Of a DNA stretch of 60,958 nt, positions 9,248-17,968 are shown in pieces. The notes beneath the pieces are model-generated. The model saw only the letters and a program-made list of their open reading frames with translations. It did no database searches and was not told the origin of the DNA. This DNA is from Prevotellaceae bacterium. Its GTDB lineage: Bacteria; Bacteroidota; Bacteroidia; Bacteroidales; UBA932. Numbering within the stretch: the first letter of the stretch is position 1; every line of letters begins with the position of its first letter. The position numbers were made by a program, and so were the translations under genes. The stretch covers positions 1 to 60,958 of the forward strand of contig JAISFN010000111.1 in NCBI GenBank assembly GCA_031263585.1, read 5' to 3'.

Positions 9248-10120
9248 CTACATTAATGTCTCAATGCAATAACACAAACTTTCTTTCCAGTGTGGAATTT
9301 TTATGTCAAAGATAGTTTTTATTTTTGATTTGTTCATGACGCTGTAATGCGGTCGTTTTGCAGCAGTTATATAATCTTTGGTTTCGATGGGAATTACATT
9401 GCAAGCCAGTTTTGCTTTTTGCATTATGGCTAATGCAAAATCATACCAGCTGCACACTCCCTCGTTACTGTAATGGTAAATGCCTGCAACAAAGTTTTTT
9501 TCGCCAACAGTAATGTCATTTATTATCTGCAATAAGGCTCCGGCTAAATCTCCCGCATACGTAGGTGTGCCTACCTGGTCGAACACAATACTCAATTGTT
9601 CACACTCGGCGCCCAGCCTCAGCATGGTTTTTACAAAATTATTGCCGAATGCCGAATAAAGCCACGATGTACGCACAACCATACTTTTGTAATAATCCAG
9701 TACATCCTTCTCACCCTGCTGTTTTGTACGTCCGTATACCGATTGCGGCATTACCGTATCCGTTTCAACGTAGGGGCGGTAATTCTTTCCATCGAACACA
9801 TAATCGGTTGATATGTGGATAAATGCCGTGGAATGGGGTTTACATGCCGCAAGCAAGTTTTTAACGGCCTCAACATTAATTTTCCAGGCATTGCCGACAT
9901 CGTCCTCGGCTTTGTCAACTGCTGTATATGCCGCACAATTAATAATATAGTCGGGTTTATGCAGGTTTATATAATCGGTACAAGACTGCGCGTTTGTTAT
10001 ATCCAGATTTCCAATATCGGTTAACAATAATTGCAGATTGGGGTATTGTGCAGATGCTTTATTCAGCTCGCTACCCAATTGTCCGTTGGAACCCGTTACC
10101 AAAACTTTTGTTGTTATCAT
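9248..10120 (-). CDS. rfbD: dTDP-4-dehydrorhamnose reductase
   Basis: A 290-residue short-chain dehydrogenase of the RfbD/RmlD family, which reduces dTDP-4-dehydrorhamnose to dTDP-rhamnose with NAD(P)H. It has the N-terminal nucleotide loop GSNGQLGSEL, the catalytic YGRTKQQGE (YxxxK), the STDYVFDG segment and the usual C-terminal RPHYSVMNKSKI. No other rhamnose genes are in the window, so the RfbD assignment rests on sequence alone. Related sugar reductases of the same fold cannot be fully excluded. Confidence 0.9.
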   Translation of the reverse strand: MITTKVLVTGSNGQLGSELNKASAQYPNLQLLLTDIGNLDITNAQSCTDYINLHKPDYIINCAAYTAVDKAEDDVGNAWKINVEAVKNLLAACKPHSTAFIHISTDYVFDGKNYRPYVETDTVMPQSVYGRTKQQGEKDVLDYYKSMVVRTSWLYSAFGNNFVKTMLRLGAECEQLSIVFDQVGTPTYAGDLAGALLQIINDITVGEKNFVAGIYHYSNEGVCSWYDFALAIMQKAKLACNVIPIETKDYITAAKRPHYSVMNKSKIKTIFDIKIPHWKESLCYCIETLM

Positions 10121-10224
10121 ATTTATTATTGATGTGTTTATTTGCTTATGGTCATGCGTAAGACGTTAATAGTCAATTGTCAGCTTTCAATTGCCAATTA
10201 TTAATGAACTCAACCATAGCCCAT

Positions 10225-11034
10225 TTATTGCGTGTTTTTTTCACTAAGTTTTACCAGCCCTAAATAATTGGCTTCCTTTTCAATAATAGGAATATCCTTG
10301 GCATATATACCGCTCATAATTAAGCTGCCGCAGGGTACAAGAGATTTTGCGTATTGTGCCATATCGTTCAACAGGGTATTCCGGTTGATGTTGGCTAAAA
10401 TAAGCTTATATTTGGAAACGCCCAATAACAAAGCATCCTCGGTTATTACTGTAATTTTTGACGAAAGCCCGTTTGTATCCACATTGTCAAGGGCATTATT
10501 GGTTGCCCATTTGTCATTGTCAATGGCATCGACATGTTCAGCGCCTTTTAATGCGGCTATAATGGCCAAAATACTAGTTCCACAACCCATATCCAGTACC
10601 TGCAAGCCTGTAACATTCCTATCCAACAATGCTTCCGACATTAAATATGTAGTCTCATGATGCCCTGTACCAAAGGCCATTTTGGGTTCGATAACGACAT
10701 CTAATTCTGTTTTGGCTAAATTAGTATGAAACGGGGCGCGGATTGTACAACGAGAACCAATAATCACCGGCTCTAAATTAGATTCCCACAAGGCATTCCA
10801 GTTTTCGGTTTTAATAGCCGTAACAGTATAGTGTATTGTTTCGGTATATTTTGTATCCTGTAAAACATTGTCTATGGCTTCCTTATCATATAAAGCCTGC
10901 TGAACATAAGCATTAAAGCCACTGTTCGTATCGCTGAAACTATCACAGCCCACCTCGCTTAATTCGGCAATCAATATTTCGGCCAGTACTTCGTTATACG
11001 GCTCAATAGCAACCGATATTTCGATATAATCCAT
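10225..11034 (-). CDS. prmA: ribosomal protein L11 methyltransferase
   Basis: A 269-residue SAM-dependent methyltransferase that trimethylates ribosomal protein L11. The N-terminal substrate-recognition part (first ~100 residues) is followed by the PrmA-specific AFGTGHHETTYLM, the SAM-binding loop LDMGCGTSILAIIAA and the ILANINRNTL motif, which corresponds to the family's NILA.PL region. The length is normal for Bacteroidota. The start lies six bases from the stop of the upstream ferredoxin/NuoB-like gene, so they are probably co-transcribed. Confidence 0.92.
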   Translation of the reverse strand: MDYIEISVAIEPYNEVLAEILIAELSEVGCDSFSDTNSGFNAYVQQALYDKEAIDNVLQDTKYTETIHYTVTAIKTENWNALWESNLEPVIIGSRCTIRAPFHTNLAKTELDVVIEPKMAFGTGHHETTYLMSEALLDRNVTGLQVLDMGCGTSILAIIAALKGAEHVDAIDNDKWATNNALDNVDTNGLSSKITVITEDALLLGVSKYKLILANINRNTLLNDMAQYAKSLVPCGSLIMSGIYAKDIPIIEKEANYLGLVKLSEKNTQ

Positions 11035-11040
11035 AAATAT

Positions 11041-11805
11041 TTATTTATTATTTTTACCAATAAGGCTTAAAATGCCATTGATAAACGTAAGCGGATGTAC
11101 CGGATTACCGGGTACGTACAAATCAACAGGGTATTTTGATAAAAAGCTACGATTTAAGGCTTTGCTGCCGATAAATATGCCGCCACTGATGGCATCGGTA
11201 CCCACTAAAATAACAAGTTTCGGCTCGGGTATGGCATCGTAGCAAATTTGTAAAGGTTCGGCCATGTTTTCCGAAACAGGCCCGGTTATGACAACCCCGT
11301 CGCAATGTCTGGGCGATGCAAAAAACTCAATACCGTAACGTCCCAAATCGAAATTTACATTCCCGCTGGCATTCAGTTCCATTTCACAGGCATTATCGCC
11401 GGCGGCCGATACTTGGCGCAGTTTAAGTGCATGCCCGAAATAGTCACGAATAACTTTACGCATCTCATTTGCATCCAGAACCATCGGGTTAACGGAACCC
11501 GCTTCGATAATAAGAGCCTCGCGCTTATTGGCTGCTATTTTATAATCGTTTGTAAAACGTATTTTATTGGATATGGCAAATTCACATTCCTTACAAAATA
11601 CACATTTTCCCAAATCAATTGAAAAAGGGGTAGCGCTAATCGCACCGGTAGGGCATAATCCAGATACATATCTGCCCTCTTCCGTTGTTATCTCGGAGCT
11701 AATCTCGGGGCGTCCGCGGAATAATGGAGTCAGTTCAACAGTACTGATATCCGGAATATATTGGATACCATGGCTTTTTAAAACCTTAGCCTCGCGTAAA
11801 ATCAT
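11041..11805 (-). CDS. ferredoxin-NuoB/HyfI-like fusion lacking N2-cluster ligands
   Basis: 254 residues. The N-terminal part carries one possible [4Fe-4S] site (C51-P, then C68, C71, C74). From about residue 115 the protein follows the NuoB/HycG small subunit: ASPRHCDGVVITGPV, AIPEPKLVILVG and PVDLYVPGNP. Three of the four Cys positions that hold the proximal N2 cluster appear lost. Only C140 remains of the first pair, the usual GSC reads GTDA (202-205), and PGCP reads PGNP. It should therefore not carry a normal N2 cluster. It is paired with a NuoCD/HyfG-like gene and may belong to an energy-converting hydrogenase-related (Ehr) complex. Confidence 0.8.
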   Translation of the reverse strand: MILREAKVLKSHGIQYIPDISTVELTPLFRGRPEISSEITTEEGRYVSGLCPTGAISATPFSIDLGKCVFCKECEFAISNKIRFTNDYKIAANKREALIIEAGSVNPMVLDANEMRKVIRDYFGHALKLRQVSAAGDNACEMELNASGNVNFDLGRYGIEFFASPRHCDGVVITGPVSENMAEPLQICYDAIPEPKLVILVGTDAISGGIFIGSKALNRSFLSKYPVDLYVPGNPVHPLTFINGILSLIGKNNK

Positions 11806-11914
11806 CTTATATAATTTATGATTTTAAATTTTGATACTATGATATATATCAGCAATATTTATGTAGATAATTATCTATTTACCGGTTATTAACGAATAAT
11901 GACTCTTTAATAGC

Positions 11915-13411
11915 CTACAAATCATGCCCGCAGTACGACAGGTTGAAGCTTTTGTTGCATATCGGAAAATCGGATATCTCCTGATTACGAACAGCCAGGG
12001 CTAATCCCATCCAGTTATGCAGCGAGGGGTCTTTTATCTTATAGTGATAAACTTCACCCGTCTCATCGGTTAATGCAACATGACAAATCTCGCCCCGCCA
12101 ACCCTCGATAAGCGATATACAGAGGCTATTTGCCTGTAAAGACAATTGGTAATCGGGTTTAGGTATCGATTCGTTCTGCAAAACCCTATGCTTCTCCAAT
12201 AAATCGCGGACAATTTGGATAGATTGGAAAACTTCATCTCTGCGCAATAAGGCACGTGCCATTACATCACCCGTATCCAATACTACCGGTTCGAATTTCA
12301 AATTCCTATAATATAAAAACGGATGGCTTGCCCGGATATCGCGGTTTACACCCGCCATACGAGCTGCCATACCTGTTAATCCGACCAACTCTGCCTGTTT
12401 TACAGTTACTTCGCCAATCCCCTCGAAACGAGATAAAACGCTCGGTAAATTAAACATCAGGTCGGTTACCTCCCTGTACCGGCGTTCTACATCATTTATA
12501 TTTTTCAGGATAAGCTCGGCCATATCTGCGGTTAAGGGATAATGCGTACCCGCCAGACGGATAAAACCTTTGCCGAACCTGTTTCCGCACCAAGCCTGGG
12601 TTGTATTGATTACAATGGTTCGTAATGCCTCGCATGCCACTTGCCCTAATTGATAAGCAATATCGAGGCATAACGCACTTGTATCGCCAATGTGTATGGC
12701 AATGCGTTCGAGTTCCAGGGCAATGATACGCTCCAGTTGTATCCTGTCCGGTAAAGATTTTCCCGACAAGCTTTCCATAATGCTGGTATAGGTCAGCGAA
12801 TGTCCGATGGCTGTATCTCCGGAAATGCTTTCGGCCAGTACAGCGCGCTGCAACTGGTGTTTTTTGGCAAGCATTAACGATTCGATACCCCGATGCTGGT
12901 AGCCCAGCATAATTTCGAGATGTAAGACCTTTTCTCCGTTACAAATAAAACGAAAATGCCCAGGTTCAATTATCCCCGCATGAATAGGTCCTACACCTAC
13001 CTCATGCAAATCATCGCTATCGATGCTATAAAACGGGTAGTTTTCGATACATTCATCACGGTTATATCGGTTGGCAGGGTAACGTACCGGCTTTAACCAT
13101 GGATGATCGTCGAACGTTATGCCGTAGTTTTCATGCATTTCACGCTCAAATACATGCATGGCATAATGTTTGGCCGTTAAAGCTTCCAAATTATCAACCT
13201 CGTTATGGGCTACTATGTATATTTTATGGTTAGAATCATTGGCTATACAGCAAATACTCAAAAAACCATCGCCTTGCGGAACTGCAAAGTAGTTAACACA
13301 ATGGTTGTGCTTATAAAACAATAAATTATCGACCTGCATATAAAATTGTTTGTAAGGCAATACAGAAATATCTGCGATTTTTATGCAATCGGTATTGTAA
13401 ATTTCCATCAT
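11915..13411 (-). CDS. NuoCD/HyfG-like hydrogenase large-subunit homologue without the [NiFe] motif
   Basis: 498 residues. The N-terminal ~140 residues resemble NuoC (HVFEREMHENYGI), and the rest resembles NuoD/HycE (GPIHAGIIEPGHFRF, LGYQHRGIESLM, ERIAIHIGD). The first [NiFe] motif (RxCGxCxxxH in true hydrogenases) reads AESISGDTAIGHS, and the C-terminal DPCxxC region reads FPICNKSFNLSYCGHDL, so nickel cannot be held in the standard way. With the downstream NuoB-like gene it forms the soluble arm of a complex-I/hydrogenase-4-like enzyme. The membrane-arm genes expected upstream are absent: AraC genes and IS debris sit there. Confidence 0.8.
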   Translation of the reverse strand: MMEIYNTDCIKIADISVLPYKQFYMQVDNLLFYKHNHCVNYFAVPQGDGFLSICCIANDSNHKIYIVAHNEVDNLEALTAKHYAMHVFEREMHENYGITFDDHPWLKPVRYPANRYNRDECIENYPFYSIDSDDLHEVGVGPIHAGIIEPGHFRFICNGEKVLHLEIMLGYQHRGIESLMLAKKHQLQRAVLAESISGDTAIGHSLTYTSIMESLSGKSLPDRIQLERIIALELERIAIHIGDTSALCLDIAYQLGQVACEALRTIVINTTQAWCGNRFGKGFIRLAGTHYPLTADMAELILKNINDVERRYREVTDLMFNLPSVLSRFEGIGEVTVKQAELVGLTGMAARMAGVNRDIRASHPFLYYRNLKFEPVVLDTGDVMARALLRRDEVFQSIQIVRDLLEKHRVLQNESIPKPDYQLSLQANSLCISLIEGWRGEICHVALTDETGEVYHYKIKDPSLHNWMGLALAVRNQEISDFPICNKSFNLSYCGHDL

Positions 13412-13517
13412 TGATAATGAATATTTTTACAAAGGTAGTAAAAAGAAAGTAAAGGATTTTGATTGGTTTGTACCGGAAAAATCAGGAGGCTGTAGATGAA
13501 TTGTTAAAATGCTTCAC

Positions 13518-14402
13518 TTAAATAATAGTATTTCTTTTACTCTGCCTGTATTTAGCGGGAGTTATGTTAAAGCGTTTACGAAAAAATTTGACAAAATATG
13601 TAAAATCGAGGCCTAACGCAGCAGCTATCTCACCTTGGTTAAGTGTTGTATTTTTTAATAACCGGAGAGCTTCCTGCAATATTTTCTCATTAATATACTC
13701 TTTAGCAGAAATACTATGAACAGCGTATACAATTTGGGATAATTTTCTCTCGGATATATTTAATTTTTTTGCATAAAAACAGACATGCTTCTCTCTTTGA
13801 TAATATAGATCGAGTAACCCTTTGAATTCCAATATGCAATCCTTTGAATTGCGAATGGGATCAAGCCGGTGATATTCCCGTTCAATAATTATCAACAAAT
13901 TATGCAGCCAATTACGTAATAATACCATATCTACTTCTCGTATTTTCTTTTTCTTAATTGACATTTTCATCAAAGAAAAATACAAATCTATAGATGATAT
14001 AAAACTACCAGGCCCTGGAGGTATAATAAGATAATCATTCTTGAACAATGTGCATTGGTTCAGGAAATTGGTCTTTTCTTGTGTACTTGTAAAAAAATTG
14101 AAGTTGAAAAGTACCATATCTCCTCTACATTTATGCTTGGAATATCGTTGTAAAATGTCCCGGTTAACGATCAATAAAGAATTGTCAATGATTTTTATCT
14201 TTTTGTTTTTAACATAGTGAGTATTCCCTTCTCCTTGGTATCGAAAAATATGATAAAAAGAGGCCCTATGATAATTATAAATCATTTCTTGTGCAACTTT
14301 TTGCATATACAATTCTTCGAACGAATTGACCTCAATACCCAGAGAATTTAATACATCTTCACTACTATAACGGGGAGTTTTGATAGTCATTCTCAATCTC
14401 AT
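13518..14402 (-). CDS. AraC family transcriptional regulator A
   Basis: A 294-residue protein with a C-terminal AraC-type double helix-turn-helix (about residues 205-288). It contains AKEYINEKILQEALRLLKN, the second helix GEIAAALGLDFTYFVKFFRK and the closing GITPAKYR-like FNITPAKYRQ. The N-terminal 200 residues match no ligand-binding domain I recognise. The gene overlaps the next AraC gene by 38 bases and is low in GC. The target is unknown; the decayed Ehr-like genes downstream and the IS remnants upstream offer no clue. Confidence 0.85.
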   Translation of the reverse strand: MRLRMTIKTPRYSSEDVLNSLGIEVNSFEELYMQKVAQEMIYNYHRASFYHIFRYQGEGNTHYVKNKKIKIIDNSLLIVNRDILQRYSKHKCRGDMVLFNFNFFTSTQEKTNFLNQCTLFKNDYLIIPPGPGSFISSIDLYFSLMKMSIKKKKIREVDMVLLRNWLHNLLIIIEREYHRLDPIRNSKDCILEFKGLLDLYYQREKHVCFYAKKLNISERKLSQIVYAVHSISAKEYINEKILQEALRLLKNTTLNQGEIAAALGLDFTYFVKFFRKRFNITPAKYRQSKRNTII

Positions 14403-15228
14403 TTAATATTTTACGGTAATTCTCTCTTAATGTCTTCGGATACATTCCTTTCCACCGTGAAAAAAGTTTAATAAAATAGGATATATCATAACCCAGTTCA
14501 TAAGCAATTTGGGTAATGGATTCATTCCCGAACACCAGCAATCTCATTGACTCAATTATAATCCTGTTCACTAATATTTCTTTAAATGTTTTATGATAAA
14601 TATGCTGCAATGATTTATCCAGAGTTTTTTCAGTAATATTTATTTTACCTGTATAAAAACTTTTTTTCTTTGCATGAAAAGCGTAATTATCTATCAGATC
14701 TGTAAATTCCAACGCATAATTTAAAAAATGTCCAGATTTAAATTGTCCTTCATAATTTACTGTTGGAGATAGCAGAAACAGATTTATTAACAGATTTCTC
14801 AATGCAGAGGCTTGCAAATCATCGTATGGAGAATAATATTCCCTGCATAATGCTCTGATACACTTCTTTTGGTATCTACTAGCACAACCCATATCGATAA
14901 TGCCTTCCGGCTGATTGTGAAAAAATAATAACTTCAAGAATGCTCTATTTTCATATGATACAAAAAATGTTTCCGAAAATATAATTGCATATCCTTTTAA
15001 GGATAAACGGTAAAAAATCGATATCAGATATGTATCAACTAATAAGATAGAATTCTCCCGAAGATGAAGCACCTCTTTCGTTTCAGTCGAAAAATCTCTT
15101 GTACATTTTTCAATATAAATAGCATGATGTAGCTGAGAATTATTATTCACTTTTTCAGCATAAAACTGGCGTAATTCTGGGTCGTTCAAAGAAAAAAGCC
15201 AAAAGCTATTTTTACATAAATGATCCAT
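14365..15228 (-). CDS. AraC family transcriptional regulator B
   Basis: A 287-residue paralogue of regulator A with the same layout. An unrecognised N-terminal part of ~190 residues is followed by an AraC HTH (KEILVNRIIIESMRLL, then ESITQIAYELGYDISYFIKLF and MYPKTLRENY). Its end runs 38 bases into the start of regulator A, so the two must be translated from one message. The similar overall plan suggests tandem duplication followed by strong divergence. Codons are AT-rich, unlike the metabolic genes nearby. Confidence 0.85.
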   Translation of the reverse strand: MDHLCKNSFWLFSLNDPELRQFYAEKVNNNSQLHHAIYIEKCTRDFSTETKEVLHLRENSILLVDTYLISIFYRLSLKGYAIIFSETFFVSYENRAFLKLLFFHNQPEGIIDMGCASRYQKKCIRALCREYYSPYDDLQASALRNLLINLFLLSPTVNYEGQFKSGHFLNYALEFTDLIDNYAFHAKKKSFYTGKINITEKTLDKSLQHIYHKTFKEILVNRIIIESMRLLVFGNESITQIAYELGYDISYFIKLFSRWKGMYPKTLRENYRKILNEIENDYQNSPL

Positions 15229-15476
15229 AAATAAAACACAGATTAAGTGTTGATATAAAATAAATCTCGTATTAATTCGAACCAGTAGTTGAACTGTTTG
15301 CAGATTGAAATGTCTAGAATATTTATTATCAATAAAATAATTATATAAAATATTTGATCAATCTTTTAATCGTTAACTTAAATAATACCGCTTATTTTTT
15401 AAGTATAATTTCCAACAAGACAGATCTTAAACTGATAAAAATTTACATGTAATCTCAATATTTATACGATTCTGAA

Positions 15477-15716
15477 TTGAAATATTATTATAAAAGATAC
15501 AGCAATAATCGTACTTCTACCTTTACCGGCCAGGAAATAATGGCTATTTACCTGTTCACAGGGCATTGTCAAAAGTATTTCCATATCAAAGATATACATT
15601 CTTTTGCAAAAGAGTATTTTTCCTCTTGGTTTCCCTTACTGCTCTCTTATCAAACATTCAATTATCGTTTAAGTTTGCTATCTAAAGTCTTTAGGCTATT
15701 ATTATCCATTATCTAA
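15477..15716 (+). pseudogene. IS982-like transposase N-terminal fragment
   Basis: The 79-residue frame contains FTGQEIMAIYLFTGHCQKYF, HIKDIHSFAKEYFSSWFP and SYQTFNYRLSLLSKVF. This resembles the start of IS982-type (DDE) transposases (L-x-x-EIMTIYLF ... WFP-LPSYQ.FN.RLN). The catalytic domain is missing. The family is assigned from memory of the motif and is only likely. Confidence 0.55.
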
Positions 15717-15838
15717 TTTTTTAATTACTGATTCGTATTATTGAGTAGAATTTAATATACTCAAAGATAGAAAAAATTTATACTAATGTCTGATATTATG
15801 CAATAATAAAAATTTCTTTGAGAGAATGGTATTATTCA

Positions 15839-16643
15839 GGGCAAGGTTTAAATCCGTTGAAGTCAAGCAGTGTCCAAGAATATTCCTGATTTGAAATAAT
15901 CCCGCCGATATAGGATTCCTATCATATAGTCATGAATTTGTTCATTTCTGAAATAGCAAATAGTTTTCGTGTTCAATCGTTTAATATGCATTCTAAAATT
16001 CAAGTTTTTCCTTTCAATTTTCCATGCCGTATCTTTGCCGGTATAATGCCGTGTATAAGCACCCCAATCGTTTGTAAAATACATGGAAATGGGAATCAAC
16101 GAGAGAAAACAAAACAGCTTCAGAAAAATATCGTCCGTTCTTTTTTTTATAGTACTAAGCCAGTATAATCTCTGAATGTTTATCTATCGTATACCATGTC
16201 CGCCGTTGGTTCGATTTATTTCCCGCAAATGACCGAAGCTCGTCCCTTTCTGCCGCGTAGTAGAATTCTATATCCAGTCTTTTCAAACGATTATGTTCTA
16301 TCATATCAAGAAGGTAAGGGTTCAGGTGTGGCGTTTTTTTTTAAGTCGGATATCACCGTGTTTTTGTTGATTCGTAACATCCAGTTTATGTCGCAAACTC
16401 CGGAACTATTGAGGGTAAAAGCACTACAATTTGTTCTTTTACATCCTATTTTCTTGCATTATAGCAATAATCTAATTGAAAACTCTTTCCACACCCATTA
16501 CAGCGCCAACGTTGAGTGCCGTTTTCATTGTGACCGTTCTTGACCAAATCGAACGAACCACAGTAGTGACAATGAAGGCTTTGTATATGTTTCTTCTTTT
16601 TTTATTTAAAAATACTACTTTTCAACGGATTTAAATCATGACC
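15839..16643 (-). mobile_element. IS1-family element, degenerate, with terminal inverted repeats
   Basis: An 805-bp element bounded by 23-bp inverted repeats (15839-15861 and 16621-16643, 19 of 23 positions matching, ending TTTAAATCCGTTGAA). Inside, the minus strand reads as an IS1 transposase: the zinc ribbon CHYCGSFDLVKNG ... WRCNGCGKSF near 16480-16570, DELRSFAGNKSN near 16250, and the C-terminal IERKNLNFRMHIKRLNTKTI at 15930-16010. It is broken by a TAG after SEIILA near 16170, further stops and frameshifts. No clear target duplication is seen. Confidence 0.8.
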
Positions 16644-16790
16644 AATTATATATGGCTATTGAGAAATTGTAAGTAACTGCTAGGGTATTAAAAGAAAAGA
16701 TTTTTATAGAGTAAAAAATGGCATATTATGTAATAAAACATTGTTTATCAGTTATTTATATTGAAGCTTATTTATAATTTTAAGATTACA

Positions 16791-17560
16791 ATGAATAAAA
16801 TTTATCCAAATGATTTAAGCGATACCCAGCGGCAATTTATAGAAAAAAATTTTGAATGACATAAGAGAACAGCCGCATACGTTGCGGGAAATATGGAATT
16901 AAATTCTTTATTTAGTGAAAACAGGCTATCAATGGCGTATGCTTCCTCATGATTTTCCTCATTGGCCAGCAGTTTATTATTATTTTAAGAAACGGAAAAA
17001 GAATGAAGTCATTGAAGAGGCGCTGGATATATTAAATGCTGGAGAGTGGAAACTGCATAAAAAGAAAATAAAACCCAGCCTTGGTATCGTTTATAGTCAG
17101 TCTGTTAAAACGGCACATACATGTAAACAAGAAATTGGCTATGATGTCGATAAGAAAACAAAAGGCTGCAAACGTCATATTTTTACGGATGCGCAGGGAT
17201 GTCTTTTGTTAGCTCATGTACATGGAGCTACTATCCAATGTCTTAACGTAATTAAAAGGATACCGCCATTACTCAAAGATAAATTTTGGGAAATATCAAA
17301 GCTATTATTGCTGATGCCGGTTATAACGGACAAACTATTATATTAGGTAAAGAAACAGTTTTCCTGGGATTTGCAGATTATAAAAAGAGATGAACAAATC
17401 AACTTTAAAGTTCTGCCAAAAAGCGGATTGTCGAAAGAACGTTAGCAAGGGTATCCTATTCCGGAAGAAGTTCCGGAGGCTATGAAAAATTAACTGCTGC
17501 CAGTCAAGCGATGATGCAATTAGCGATGATCAGAATTTACATAGAATTTCTTAACAGTTA
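16791..17560 (+). pseudogene. IS5-family transposase, degenerate
   Basis: The plus strand reads MNKIYPNDLSDTQRQFIEKNF, a frameshift, then TGYQWRMLPHDFPHWPAVYYYF, GIVYSQSVKTAHTCKQEIGYDVDKKTKGCKRH (residues described in two blocks), LLAHVHGATIQ, and after another shift ADAGYNGQ and RTLARVSYS ... LTAASQAMMQLAMIRI. These are the insertion-domain and DDE motifs of IS5 (IS1031-like) transposases. At least three frame breaks or stops make it inactive. The longest open piece is 16915-17346. Confidence 0.75.
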
Positions 17561-17563
17561 CTT

Positions 17564-17950
17564 AGAGCCTGTTTAAATTTTATTATGAATAAATTCTATT
17601 GAACATCAAAGCGATAAAAATCAGATGTATTATAGTTTCACTTGTAGAAACCTTATATTCGTGATCATTGGCCAGCCTGCCGAAATTTTTCAGCCTTGAA
17701 AATGTTCTCTCCACGACCTATCGTTTGGGCAGGGGCTTAAATCTGGTTGATTTGTCTGTCCGAAAGGTGATTCCCATGTCCAGCCTAAAGTCATTTTTGA
17801 CATTTCCTTCCAGCCCGCTCCGGTGAGCTTCCTTGGGATTAAAGCTTCTTCATTCGCTCAAAACGGCCGCCCGGCAATTTGATCTCCCTGAATCTGGCTT
17901 TGCCCTCATTTTCATTTGCTGCATATATTTCAACCGCTAGCGGCAATCCA
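17564..17950 (-). pseudogene. second IS5-like transposase remnant with one terminal repeat
   Basis: The minus strand gives GLPLAVEIYAANENEGKARF, then in other frames FKPLPKR and VVERTFSRLKNFGRLANDHEYKVSTSE, typical of the C-terminal half of IS427-like IS5 transposases. The terminal repeat AGAGCCTGTTTAAATTTTATT (21 bases, 17564-17584) occurs in inverse orientation at 34778-34798, so two ends of the same IS type lie 17 kb apart in this window. Confidence 0.65.
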
Positions 17951-17968
17951 TCGGTATTATCAAATTAA

